Assembly: GCA_035525785.1 (NCBI GenBank)
Contig: DATLDQ010000048.1
Location: 95,447 to 159,446 of the forward strand
From: CADEED01 sp035525785
Lineage (GTDB): Bacteria > Pseudomonadota > Gammaproteobacteria > Steroidobacterales > Steroidobacteraceae
DNA: 64,000 nucleotides
Reading direction: 5' to 3'
A program made the translations under genes and the position numbers. Positions within the stretch are counted from its first letter, which is position 1. Every line of letters starts with the position of its first letter. The notes beneath the pieces were generated by a model. That model worked only from the letters and a program-made list of their open reading frames with translations, did not search any database and was not told the origin of the DNA. Shown one piece after another: positions 29,275-39,365 of this stretch.

Positions 29275-30570
29275 TCAGGACGGGTTTCGGTTGGGATCGT
29301 CGAGGGAGGGCGTGTCGGGAGTGGGTTCGGCGAGCGATCGCACGCCTTTTTCGAGCTGCTCCACCGGATCGATTGGCGCGTCACTGGTGGCGCCGAGCTC
29401 GGTGAACTTGCGCGCCTGCGGCAGCACGTTGCGCTCCAGGGAGCCTACCGCGGAGTTGAAGGCATCGATGGCGGAGCCGAACGAGCGGCCCACCTTCTGC
29501 AGGTGGCTGACGAAGACGCTGAGACGCTTGTGCAGGTCCTGCCCCAGCTCGCGGATCTCGCGCGCGTTTTCGGTGACGCGCGACTGGCGCCAACCGTAGG
29601 CGATGACCTTGAGCAACGCCATGAGAGTGGACGGCGTGGTGACGATGATGCGCTGCTTGAGCGCATCTTCGATGAGGTCCGGGTTCTTGGCCAGCGCAGC
29701 CGAGAGGAACTGATCCCCCGGCAGGAAAAGTACTGCGAACTCGGGGCTGTGTTCGAACTGCTCCCAGTAGCTCTTGCGGCTCAGCTCGCGCACGCGCTCG
29801 ACGACCTGCCGCGCATGCCGCGTCAGTGCCTCGTCGCGCGCGGAATCGTCCGGAGCTTCGACCGCGGCCAGGTAGGCATCGAGCGGAGTCTTGGCGTCGA
29901 CGACGATTTCGCGGTCGTCGGGCATGTGCACCACGAGGTCGGGGCGCAGCGCGCCGGTTTCCGTGGTCACCTGGTTCTGTTCGGTGAAATCGCAGTGTTC
30001 GGACATGCCGGCGAGTTCCACGACGCGCCGCAGGGTGACTTCTCCCCAGCGGCCGCGCACTTCCGGCCGTCGCAGGGCCGTGGAGAGATTGCGCGTCTCG
30101 CGCTGCAGGAGATCCTGCACCTTCACGAGGTTTTCGATCTGCCCGGAAAGCTTGCCCGCGGTTTCGCGTTGTTCGCGGTGCAACGCATGAGACTGTTCTT
30201 CCTGTCGTGCCAGTGCCAGCTTCAACGGCTCGACCAGCTGCTTGATGGCTTCCTCGCGCGCCAGCAGGGTCGCGGAGGCGGACTCCTGGTTGCGGCCAAA
30301 GATCTCGTTGGCGAGCTGGATGAAGGTCTGGCTGTTGGCGTCCAGCGCCGCGCGCGAGCTGCTTTCGATGGCGAGGCGCACCTGCGCTTCGCTGTGGCGC
30401 AGGAGCTCCGCATTGCGCGCCAGCGCCTGCTCTTCGCTCGCAATCTTCGCGCGCGCCGCTGCGAGCTCTGCGCGCAGCGCCTCCGCGCGACGCGCCGCCC
30501 GCAGGGTGCCGAGCAGGTAGCCGATGACCGCCGCCGCGAGCGCGAGGATGATGATGAGCCCGCTGCTCAC
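29275..30570 (-). CDS. rmuC: DNA recombination protein RmuC
   Basis: 431 residues. An N-terminal membrane anchor (about 2-22) is followed by coiled coil (about 25-170) and the RmuC nuclease-like domain (about 200-400: RGRWGEVTLRRVVELAGM; then PDLVVHMPDDREIVVDAKTPL, with the PD-(D/E)XK-type DAK). It limits DNA inversion and is presumed to be a nuclease. The GTG start overlaps the gph stop (GTGA) and has GAGG upstream. Confidence 0.92.
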   Translation of the reverse strand: MSSGLIIILALAAAVIGYLLGTLRAARRAEALRAELAAARAKIASEEQALARNAELLRHSEAQVRLAIESSSRAALDANSQTFIQLANEIFGRNQESASATLLAREEAIKQLVEPLKLALARQEEQSHALHREQRETAGKLSGQIENLVKVQDLLQRETRNLSTALRRPEVRGRWGEVTLRRVVELAGMSEHCDFTEQNQVTTETGALRPDLVVHMPDDREIVVDAKTPLDAYLAAVEAPDDSARDEALTRHARQVVERVRELSRKSYWEQFEHSPEFAVLFLPGDQFLSAALAKNPDLIEDALKQRIIVTTPSTLMALLKVIAYGWRQSRVTENAREIRELGQDLHKRLSVFVSHLQKVGRSFGSAIDAFNSAVGSLERNVLPQARKFTELGATSDAPIDPVEQLEKGVRSLAEPTPDTPSLDDPNRNPS

Positions 30571-31316
30571 GTCGCCTCGTTGACCATGGCGACGGCGCTG
30601 CTCACGTCGTTGCCTCGTCCGCCAGCGTTGGATGAGTCCAGCCACCAGATGAGATCGAGCGGCGTGTGCAGCCAGCCATGCGAGAACCAGGTGTCCGCGC
30701 GATCGTCGTCGCCGAGATAGCCGAACCCCGCGACCAGCGCGTACATGCCGGCCGCCTGCGCCGCCTGCATGTCCCGTTCGGCGTCACCCACGTACACGCA
30801 GTGGTGCGGCTCGACGCCGAGCGTCTTCGCCGCATGCAGAAGGGGCAGCGGGTGGGGCTTGCGTTCCGGCAGCGTGTCGCCGCTGACCACCACGCGGGCG
30901 CGCTGCTGCAGGTTCACCGCGACCATCAGCGGATCGGTGAGCCAGCCCGGCTTGTTGGTCACCACGCCCCACTGCAGTCCGCGTCGCTCGATCTCGCCGA
31001 GCATTTCCTCGCCGCCTTCGAACAGGCAGGTGTGTTTGGCCAGCCGCTGGCGATAGATGTCGAGCAGCCGCACGCGCATCGCTTCGTGCGCGTCAGCGGG
31101 CAGTGCGCCGAACCCCAGTCGTACCAGCGCGTGGCCGCCATGCGAGACCTGGCAGCGCACGGCCTCGAAGGACAGCGGCCCGAGGTTTTCCTCGGCGCGC
31201 AGCTGGTTCAGGCATTCCCAGAAATCGCGCGCGGTGTCGAGCAGCGTGCCGTCGAGATCGAACAGCACGGCGCGGATCTCGGGAGTCTTCTCCAAGGTCT
31301 TCCGGGCCTGGCTCAC
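30567..31316 (-). CDS. gph: Phosphoglycolate phosphatase (HAD family)
   Basis: 249 residues of HAD subfamily IA. Motif I is FDLDGTLLDT near residue 19, motif II VVTNKPG, motif III KPHPLPLL, and motif IV YVGDAERD. It removes phosphate from 2-phosphoglycolate, a product of DNA-damage processing. The GTG start overlaps the ubiG stop codon by 4 nt. Substrate assignment rests on the conserved ubiG-gph pairing. The C terminus is a little longer than in relatives and Ser/Asn-rich. Confidence 0.9.
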   Translation of the reverse strand: MSQARKTLEKTPEIRAVLFDLDGTLLDTARDFWECLNQLRAEENLGPLSFEAVRCQVSHGGHALVRLGFGALPADAHEAMRVRLLDIYRQRLAKHTCLFEGGEEMLGEIERRGLQWGVVTNKPGWLTDPLMVAVNLQQRARVVVSGDTLPERKPHPLPLLHAAKTLGVEPHHCVYVGDAERDMQAAQAAGMYALVAGFGYLGDDDRADTWFSHGWLHTPLDLIWWLDSSNAGGRGNDVSSAVAMVNEAT

Positions 31317-32047
31317 GTATTCACCGCAAGTCGCTTGAGATGCATCAGGTAGTTCACCGAGGGGTTGGCGTCGAGCGTGCAGGTCTCGCGCACGGGGTCG
31401 TATTGCAGGCCACTGACGTCGAGGACGTCCAGGCCTGCGGCGCGCGCGAAACGCGCGATCTCCGAGGGCTTGAGCAGCCGGTCGTATTCATGAGTGCCGC
31501 GTGGCACCAGCCGAGCGATGTATTCAGCACCGACAATGGCCATGACGAAAGACTTGAGGTTGCGGTTGATGGTCGACACGAACACGTCGCCGCCGGGCCG
31601 TACCAGCCGCGCGAACACGGCGACCATGCTCGCGGGGTCGGGCACGTGTTCCAGCATTTCCATGCAGGTGAGCACGTCGAACTTGCCGGAATGCGAGGCC
31701 GCCAGCATTTCCGCGGAGTCGACGCGGTAATCGATATCGAGCCCCGAGTCGAGCGCGTGCAGACGCGCGGTCTCGACCATGGCGGGCGCGAGATCGATCG
31801 CGGTCACGCGCGCAGTGGCGCGCGCCAGTGATTCGGCGAGCAGCCCGCCGCCGCACCCCACGTCGAGCACGCGCGCGCCCGCGAGGGCGCAGCGCTCCTG
31901 CACGTAGCGCGCGCGCACGGGATTCAGCCGATGAAGTGGTTTGAACTCGCCGTTCACGTCCCAGAAGCGATGGGCCACGGCATCGAATTTGGCGATTTCC
32001 GCGGGGTCGCTCTGGGGCGACGGAGGAGGCGATCCGATGGTGCTCAT
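31313..32047 (-). CDS. ubiG: Ubiquinone biosynthesis O-methyltransferase UbiG
   Basis: 244-residue SAM-dependent enzyme for both O-methylation steps of ubiquinone. The SAM-binding motif I is LDVGCGGGLLAE (about 61-72), preceded by FWDVNGEFKPLHRLNPVR, a UbiG signature. The motif EMLEHVPDP follows. The ATG is only 11 nt from a TATAAT on the same strand and has no Shine-Dalgarno, suggesting a very short leader. It is divergent from gyrA, as in Pseudomonas. Confidence 0.95.
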   Translation of the reverse strand: MSTIGSPPPSPQSDPAEIAKFDAVAHRFWDVNGEFKPLHRLNPVRARYVQERCALAGARVLDVGCGGGLLAESLARATARVTAIDLAPAMVETARLHALDSGLDIDYRVDSAEMLAASHSGKFDVLTCMEMLEHVPDPASMVAVFARLVRPGGDVFVSTINRNLKSFVMAIVGAEYIARLVPRGTHEYDRLLKPSEIARFARAAGLDVLDVSGLQYDPVRETCTLDANPSVNYLMHLKRLAVNT

Positions 32048-32058
32048 GAGGTGCGCGG

Positions 32059-32064
32059 ATTATA
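32059..32064 (-). promoter_or_regulatory. -10 element close to ubiG start
   Basis: A perfect TATAAT on the minus strand ends 11 nt before the ubiG ATG. A perfect TTGACA also exists (32074-32079) but only 9 nt away, too close to pair with it. The predicted leader is about 5 nt. Confidence 0.4.
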
Positions 32065-32117
32065 GACGCCAAATGTCAATAACGCGCGAGAAAACAGGGC
32101 TTTCCGCAAACTGCGCA

Positions 32118-32126
32118 TGCTAGAAT
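32118..32126 (+). promoter_or_regulatory. Extended -10 promoter for gyrA
   Basis: TGCTAGAAT is a good extended -10 (TGn plus TAGAAT) located 36 nt before the gyrA ATG. A CTTTCC lies roughly in the -35 zone but is a weak match. Confidence 0.45.
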
Positions 32127-32162
32127 CCGCCACCTTTTTTCGGGCCCCGAAACCTACCTTCC

Positions 32163-34790
<2,628 letters not shown>

Positions 34791-34793
<3 letters not shown>

Positions 34794-34799
34794 TATAGT
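34791..34799 (+). promoter_or_regulatory. Extended -10 promoter for serC
   Basis: TGATATAGT matches an extended -10 and overlaps the gyrA stop codon. Transcription from it would begin around 34805, right at the base of the first serC leader hairpin, which supports it as the real start. Confidence 0.5.
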
Positions 34800-34803
34800 C
34801 CGC

Positions 34804-34865
34804 GCCCCCGGGCAATAACGTCCGGGGGCAATTCGGGTCCGGCAAGAAGGTCGGCTCCCAGAGGA
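34804..34865 (+). promoter_or_regulatory. Structured serC leader with repeated GCAAKAANGT loops
   Basis: Hairpin 1 has an 8-bp stem (34804-34811 with 34822-34829) and a 10-nt loop GCAATAACGT. Hairpin 2 has CCG/CGG plus GGG/CCC (34835-34841 with 34852-34859) and loop GCAAGAAGGT (34842-34851). A third GGCAA lies between them (34827). The Shine-Dalgarno AGAGGA follows at once. The serA leader has the same plan with different stem sequences, so this looks like a shared RNA regulator. No U tract follows hairpin 1. Confidence 0.6.
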
Positions 34866-34872
34866 CAAAACG

Positions 34873-35955
34873 ATGCGCGTATTCAATTTCGCGGCTGGCC
34901 CCGCCACGCTGCCGCTCGAAGTTCTTCAGCAGGCTCAAGCCGAGATGACCGACTGGAAATCCAGCGGCATGTCGGTGATGGAAGTCTCCCACCGCAGCAA
35001 GGCGTTCATCGCCGTCGCCCAGGAAGCCGAAGCGGACCTGCGCGAGCTGCTCAACGTCCCCGCGAATTACAAGGTGCTGTTCCTGCAAGGCGGCGCCACC
35101 GGCATGTTCTCGGCCATACCGATGAACCTCGCCACGGCTGATTCCACGGTCGACTACGTGAACACCGGCGCCTGGTCCAAGAAGGCCATCGGCGAAGCCA
35201 AGCGCTTCTGCAAGACGGTCAACGTCTCCGCCGACGAAGCCGCGTCCAACTACTCCACGGTGCCCGCGCAAGGCGCGCTCAAGCTCTCGCCGAACGCCGC
35301 GTACTTCCACTACACGCCCAATGAAACCATCGGCGGCGTCGAATTCGACTACGTGCCCCAGGTGGGCAACGTGCCGCTGGTCGCGGACTTCAGCTCCACT
35401 ATCCTGTCGCGCCCCATCGATGTCGCGAAGTACGGCCTCATTTACGCCGGCGCGCAGAAGAACATCGGCCCGGCCGGCATCGTCGTCGTCATCGTGCGTG
35501 ACGACCTCATCGGCAAGGCGCGCCCTGGCACGCCCGCCGTCTGGGACTTCAAGGCCATGGCCGACGAAGGCTCCATGCTCAACACACCGCCGACTTTCGG
35601 CTGGTACTTCGCGGGCCTCGTGTTCAAGTGGCTCAAGAAGCAGGGTGGCCTCAAGGCCATGGAAGAGCGCAACCGCACCAAGGCGCACAAGCTGTACGAC
35701 TTCATCGAAGGCAGCGGCTTCTACAAGAGCCCGGTCGCGAAGAATGCACGCTCGTGGATGAACGTGCCGTTCACGCTGGCCAAGCCCGAGCTCGACAAGA
35801 CGTTCTGCGACGAAGCCAAGAAGAGCGGCCTCGTGAACCTCGAAGGCCATCGTTCGGTGGGCGGCATGCGCGCGTCCATCTACAACGCGATGCCGCCCGA
35901 GGGCATCGATGCGCTGATCCAGTTCATGAAGGACTTCCAGGCTCGCCAGGGCTGA
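34873..35955 (+). CDS. serC: Phosphoserine aminotransferase
   Basis: 360-residue PLP enzyme that converts 3-phosphohydroxypyruvate and glutamate to phosphoserine (serine and PLP pathways). It begins FNFAAGPATLPLEVLQ, has the SHRSK block, and binds PLP through the Lys of YAGAQKNIGPAG (about residue 196). AGAGGA precedes the ATG. It is preceded by the structured leader shared with serA, the next gene, which does the preceding step of the pathway. Confidence 0.97.
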   Translation: MRVFNFAAGPATLPLEVLQQAQAEMTDWKSSGMSVMEVSHRSKAFIAVAQEAEADLRELLNVPANYKVLFLQGGATGMFSAIPMNLATADSTVDYVNTGAWSKKAIGEAKRFCKTVNVSADEAASNYSTVPAQGALKLSPNAAYFHYTPNETIGGVEFDYVPQVGNVPLVADFSSTILSRPIDVAKYGLIYAGAQKNIGPAGIVVVIVRDDLIGKARPGTPAVWDFKAMADEGSMLNTPPTFGWYFAGLVFKWLKKQGGLKAMEERNRTKAHKLYDFIEGSGFYKSPVAKNARSWMNVPFTLAKPELDKTFCDEAKKSGLVNLEGHRSVGGMRASIYNAMPPEGIDALIQFMKDFQARQG

Positions 35956-35970
35956 CGCCCACATCGGAAA

Positions 35971-36005
35971 ACGCCGTCCCTTCGATTGAAGGATTGGGAC
36001 GGCGT
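35971..36005 (+). terminator. Hairpin between serC and serA
   Basis: A perfect 10-bp stem (ACGCCGTCCC / GGGACGGCGT) with a 15-nt loop lies 15 nt after serC. The following bases (CCGTAAGTTGCTT) are not a good U tract, so termination may be partial. serA has its own leader just after it. Confidence 0.55.
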
Positions 36006-36021
36006 CCGTAAGTTGCTTAGA

Positions 36022-36080
36022 GCTGCCGGCAATAAAGTCGGCGGCAATCACGCCCAGGCAAGAAAGTCCGGGCAAGGAGC
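36022..36080 (+). promoter_or_regulatory. Structured serA leader with repeated GCAAKAANGT loops
   Basis: Hairpin 1 is a 7-bp stem (36022-36028 with 36039-36045, one G-U) and loop GCAATAAAGT. Hairpin 2 is a 6-position stem (36052-36057 with 36068-36073, one A-C mismatch) and loop GCAAGAAAGT. A third GGCAAT lies at 36043. The loop starts are 29 nt apart here and 30 nt apart before serC, and AAGGAG follows directly. A GGCG/CGCC stem (36040-36054) could compete with both hairpins. Confidence 0.6.
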
Positions 36081-36086
36081 TAGACG

Positions 36087-37256
36087 ATGCGATTCAAGAT
36101 TCAGACGCTCAACAACATCTCGATCAAGGGCCTCGAGCGCCTGCCGCGCGACCGTTTCGAAGTCGCGTCCGAGATCAACAACCCCGACGCCGTCCTGGTG
36201 CGCTCGGCGGACATGCACAAGATCCAGATCCCCGAGTCCGTGCGCGCCATCGGCCGCGCCGGCGCGGGCACCAACAACATCCCGGTCGAGGCTCTTTCGA
36301 AGAAGGGCATCCCGGTGTTCAACGCGCCCGGCGCCAACGCCAATGCCGTGAAGGAGCTGGTGCTCGCCGGCATGTTCCTGGCCGCGCGCAACATCACGCA
36401 GGCCTGGGCTTTCGCGCGCGCCCAGCAGGGCGACGATCATGCGATCGACGTCGCCGTGGAGAAGGGCAAGAAGAACTTCGTCGGCTTCGAAATGCCCGGC
36501 CGCACGCTCGGCGTCATCGGCCTCGGCGCCATTGGCGTCGAAGTCGCCAACACCGCGTTGGCACTCGGCATGAAAGTCCTGGGTTACGACCCGCAGATCA
36601 CGGTGCAGCGCGCGTGGCAGCTGTCGTCCAACGTGGAGCAGGCGCTGTCGCTCGACGACCTGTTCGTGCGTTCGGACGTCATCTCCGTGCACGTGCCGCT
36701 CACGCCCGAGACTCGGGGGCTCGTCAACGAAGCGCGCCTCAAGCTCATGAAGAAGGATGGCGTCATCCTCAACTTCGCCCGCGCGCCCATCGTCGACGAG
36801 AAGGCCATCGTCTCCGCGCTGGATGCCGGCCGGCTGCAAGGATATGTGTGCGACTTCCCGAGCAACGCCACCAAGGATCACCCGAAAATCGTGACGCTGC
36901 CGCATCTCGGCGCGTCGACCAACGAGGCCGAAGACAATTGCGCCGTGATGGTGGCCGACACCGTGAAAGACTATCTCGAGAACGGCAACATCAAGAACAG
37001 CGTCAACTTCCCCGAAGTGTCGCTGCCGCGCGCGCCCAAGACCTCGCGCATCTGCATCGCCAACAGCAACGTGCCTAACATGGTGGGTCAGATCTCGACC
37101 ATCCTGGCGGCCGCGTCGCTGAACATCTCCGAGCTGCTCAACAAGAGCCGGGGTGAGTACGCCTACACCGTCATCGATACCGATGGCGCCGTCGACGGCA
37201 CCGTGCTGGACAAGATCCGCGCGATCACCGGCGTGCTGGCGGCGCGGGTGATATAA
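36087..37256 (+). CDS. serA: D-3-phosphoglycerate dehydrogenase
   Basis: 389 residues, first enzyme of serine synthesis. The NAD-binding Rossmann motif is GVIGLGAIGVEVAN (about 147-160), and the catalytic Arg/Glu/His set lies in RAGAGTNNIP-, RAPIVDEK- and LPHLGAST-type segments. A C-terminal ACT domain (about 318-389, RICIANSNVPNMVGQIS) suggests feedback control by serine. It is the short type, without the extra intervening domain. Placement between serC and pheA is uncommon in the gyrA-serC-pheA cluster. Confidence 0.95.
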   Translation: MRFKIQTLNNISIKGLERLPRDRFEVASEINNPDAVLVRSADMHKIQIPESVRAIGRAGAGTNNIPVEALSKKGIPVFNAPGANANAVKELVLAGMFLAARNITQAWAFARAQQGDDHAIDVAVEKGKKNFVGFEMPGRTLGVIGLGAIGVEVANTALALGMKVLGYDPQITVQRAWQLSSNVEQALSLDDLFVRSDVISVHVPLTPETRGLVNEARLKLMKKDGVILNFARAPIVDEKAIVSALDAGRLQGYVCDFPSNATKDHPKIVTLPHLGASTNEAEDNCAVMVADTVKDYLENGNIKNSVNFPEVSLPRAPKTSRICIANSNVPNMVGQISTILAAASLNISELLNKSRGEYAYTVIDTDGAVDGTVLDKIRAITGVLAARVI

Positions 37257-37265
37257 CTCCCGTCA

Positions 37266-38423
37266 ATGGCGAAGAAGAAGACCAACAAGTCGAGCAAATC
37301 CGGAACGGCGGCGGGTTCGGCGTCACCCCAGGTGGGGGCGCCGGATCCGCTGGCCAACCTGCGCGCGAAGATCGATGACGTCGATACGCGCATTCACGGG
37401 CTTCTGAACGAACGCGCGCATCTCGCGCGCCAGGTCGGCGTTTCCAAGCATGCCGACGGCCACACCGTCGACTTCTACCGCCCCGAGCGCGAGGCGCAGG
37501 TGCTGCGCATGGCCCGTGAGCGTAACAAGGGGCCGCTGCGCAACGAAGAGATCCTGCGGCTGTTCCGCGAGATCATGTCGGCGTGCCTCGCCCAGGAAGA
37601 GCCGCTCAAGGTGGGGTATCTCGGCCCCGAAGGCACCTTTTCGCAGACCGCCACGCTCAAGCACTTCGGCCACTCGGTGCGCGCGCTGGCGCTGTCATCG
37701 GTCGAGGAAATCTTCCACGAGGTCGAAGCCGGTCTCGCCGACTTCGGCGTCGTGCCGGTCGAGAATTCCACGGAAGGGTCGGTCAACCACACACTCGACC
37801 AGCTCATGGGCTCGCCGCTCAGAATCTGCGGCGAGGTGGAGCTGCGCATCCATCAGTTCCTCATGGGAGGCATGGAGCGCCTCGACAAGATCAAGCGTAT
37901 CTGCAGTCATCCGCAATCACTGGCGCAGTGCCGCGGTTGGCTCGACGAGCACCTGCCCGACGTCGCGCGCGTACCGGTGACGAGCAATGCCGAGGGCGCG
38001 CGCCGCGCGCGTGACGAGGAGGGCACCGCCGCCATCGCCGGCGAGACCGCGGCCCACGTGTACGGCCTCAAACTACTGGCCACCGAGATCGAAGACCGCG
38101 ACGACAACACGACGCGCTTTTTTGTCGTGGGCCGGAAGCTGTTCAAGCCTTCCGGTGAGGATCGTACGACCATCCTCTGCTCGGGTCTGCACACGGACGA
38201 GTCCGGCGCGCTGTTCCGCCTGCTCGAGCCGCTGGCCAAGCACAAGATCAGCATGACGCGCATCGAGTCGCGTCCGTCGCGCCGCAAGAAGTGGGACTAC
38301 GTATTCTTCCTGGACATCGATGGACACTGCGAAGACGAGAACGTCGCCAAGGCGCTGGACGCTCTCAAGAAGCGGGCTTCGCTGTTCCGGGTGCTCGGCT
38401 CGTATCCGCGGGCGGTGTCTTGA
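37266..38423 (+). CDS. pheA: Chorismate mutase/prephenate dehydratase (P-protein)
   Basis: 385-residue bifunctional enzyme of phenylalanine synthesis. Residues 1-22 are a Lys/Ser-rich extension. The AroQ mutase domain is about 28-112 (LRAKIDDVDTRIHGLLNER). Prephenate dehydratase follows (VGYLGPEGTFSQTA; VENSTEGSVNHTLD) and the ACT domain closes the protein (about 300-380, ESRPSRRKKWDYVFFLDI), giving Phe feedback. It starts 9 nt after serA, so the two are probably one operon. Its 3' end overlaps the opposite TraB-like gene by 59 nt. Confidence 0.96.
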   Translation: MAKKKTNKSSKSGTAAGSASPQVGAPDPLANLRAKIDDVDTRIHGLLNERAHLARQVGVSKHADGHTVDFYRPEREAQVLRMARERNKGPLRNEEILRLFREIMSACLAQEEPLKVGYLGPEGTFSQTATLKHFGHSVRALALSSVEEIFHEVEAGLADFGVVPVENSTEGSVNHTLDQLMGSPLRICGEVELRIHQFLMGGMERLDKIKRICSHPQSLAQCRGWLDEHLPDVARVPVTSNAEGARRARDEEGTAAIAGETAAHVYGLKLLATEIEDRDDNTTRFFVVGRKLFKPSGEDRTTILCSGLHTDESGALFRLLEPLAKHKISMTRIESRPSRRKKWDYVFFLDIDGHCEDENVAKALDALKKRASLFRVLGSYPRAVS

Positions 38424-39297
38424 GCATCGTCCAGGCGGCAAGCCATTCCTCGCCGGATGCTTTTGCCTTCATCTGCTGCGTGAGTGCCGCCTCGATGCCG
38501 GGCATGTGGGCGCCGCCGTAGAACACCGCGATGTGGCGCTGCTTCCGGTCCGCCAGCACTTCCCCGATTTTCTTCGCCACCACGTCGTTGCGGCCGCTCA
38601 GGATCGCCGACTTCTCATTGCCTTCGAGCGCGGCGGTCACGGCCTCCGCCTGATCGAAAGTCTTCGCCAGCGCTTGCTTGAACGCCGCGGTCGAGTCCGG
38701 GCTCACCAGGATCTTCAGCAATCCGATCATGTCGAGCTCGTTGCTCGCCGTGCCGTTCAGCGACCCGCTCATCTGGGCCTGCATGGCGCGTGCGAAGAGC
38801 GTGGCCATCGATTCGCCACGCTCCTGCTGCATCTGCGCGAACTCATCGAGCGTCATATCGGCGTGCACCATGTTCTTGCCCGTGTAGTCGATGGCGCCGA
38901 GTTGGAAGGTCAGCTTGAGCGCTCGCGCCGCGGATTGCTGAAGGGCGCTGACCGCGCCGCCGCCCGCCTGCCTCGCCCTCTGCGCATCGGCCGTCGGCGC
39001 GTCATCGATCGACGCGCCATCGGTCAGCCGCTTCGGGTCACCCACCAGCTCGAACAGCACCGAGTCGTAAGCCGGAAAGCGACGGTTCAAGGCCTGGTAG
39101 TAAGAGGCGTCGGCTATGTGCACCGCGCCGACGAGATCCACCTTCTGGCCGGAGGGCAGGGTGAAGGTCTTGATGGCGACTTCCAGTCGGGCGCTCGTGC
39201 CGTCTTCGGCATAACGGATGTAGTCCGGGAGCCCGGCGGCGAAGCAGGCGCGGTGCGCGCAAATCAGGACGAGCAATCCGAGCAGGCGGAGGTTCAT
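38365..39297 (-). CDS. TraB/GumN-like secreted protein
   Basis: 310 residues. MNLRLLG plus a hydrophobic core and ACFAAG give a signal peptide. Near residue 50 the protein reads VDLVGAVHIADASYYQALN, then YDSVLFELVG; this AVHIAD...FELVG pair is the hallmark of the TraB/GumN/TIKI fold, a putative metallo-hydrolase. A second conserved piece, HIAVFYGGAHMPGIE, lies near the end. Function in bacteria is unknown. GGAGG lies before the chosen Met. The last 59 nt overlap pheA tail to tail. Confidence 0.72.
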   Translation of the reverse strand: MNLRLLGLLVLICAHRACFAAGLPDYIRYAEDGTSARLEVAIKTFTLPSGQKVDLVGAVHIADASYYQALNRRFPAYDSVLFELVGDPKRLTDGASIDDAPTADAQRARQAGGGAVSALQQSAARALKLTFQLGAIDYTGKNMVHADMTLDEFAQMQQERGESMATLFARAMQAQMSGSLNGTASNELDMIGLLKILVSPDSTAAFKQALAKTFDQAEAVTAALEGNEKSAILSGRNDVVAKKIGEVLADRKQRHIAVFYGGAHMPGIEAALTQQMKAKASGEEWLAAWTMLKTPPADTSRAPGTAKPAS

Positions 39298-39350
39298 GGC
39301 GCCATGCTTCCGGCAAGCGGGCGGCGGTGTCAATCGCTACGCCGTGGGCC

Positions 39351-39359
39351 TGCTACGAT
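39351..39359 (+). promoter_or_regulatory. Extended -10 abutting the hisC start
   Basis: TGCTACGAT ends 6 nt before the hisC ATG, so the predicted transcription start is about the A of the ATG. There is no Shine-Dalgarno. This suggests a leaderless hisC transcript. Confidence 0.4.
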
Positions 39360-39365
39360 TCACGC

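Noticed and set aside
32059..32079. TTGACA plus TATAAT on the minus strand as one strong ubiG promoter
   Set aside because: Both hexamers are perfect but only 9 nt apart, far from the 16-18 nt needed, so they cannot serve as one sigma-70 promoter. Only the -10 was kept as a candidate.
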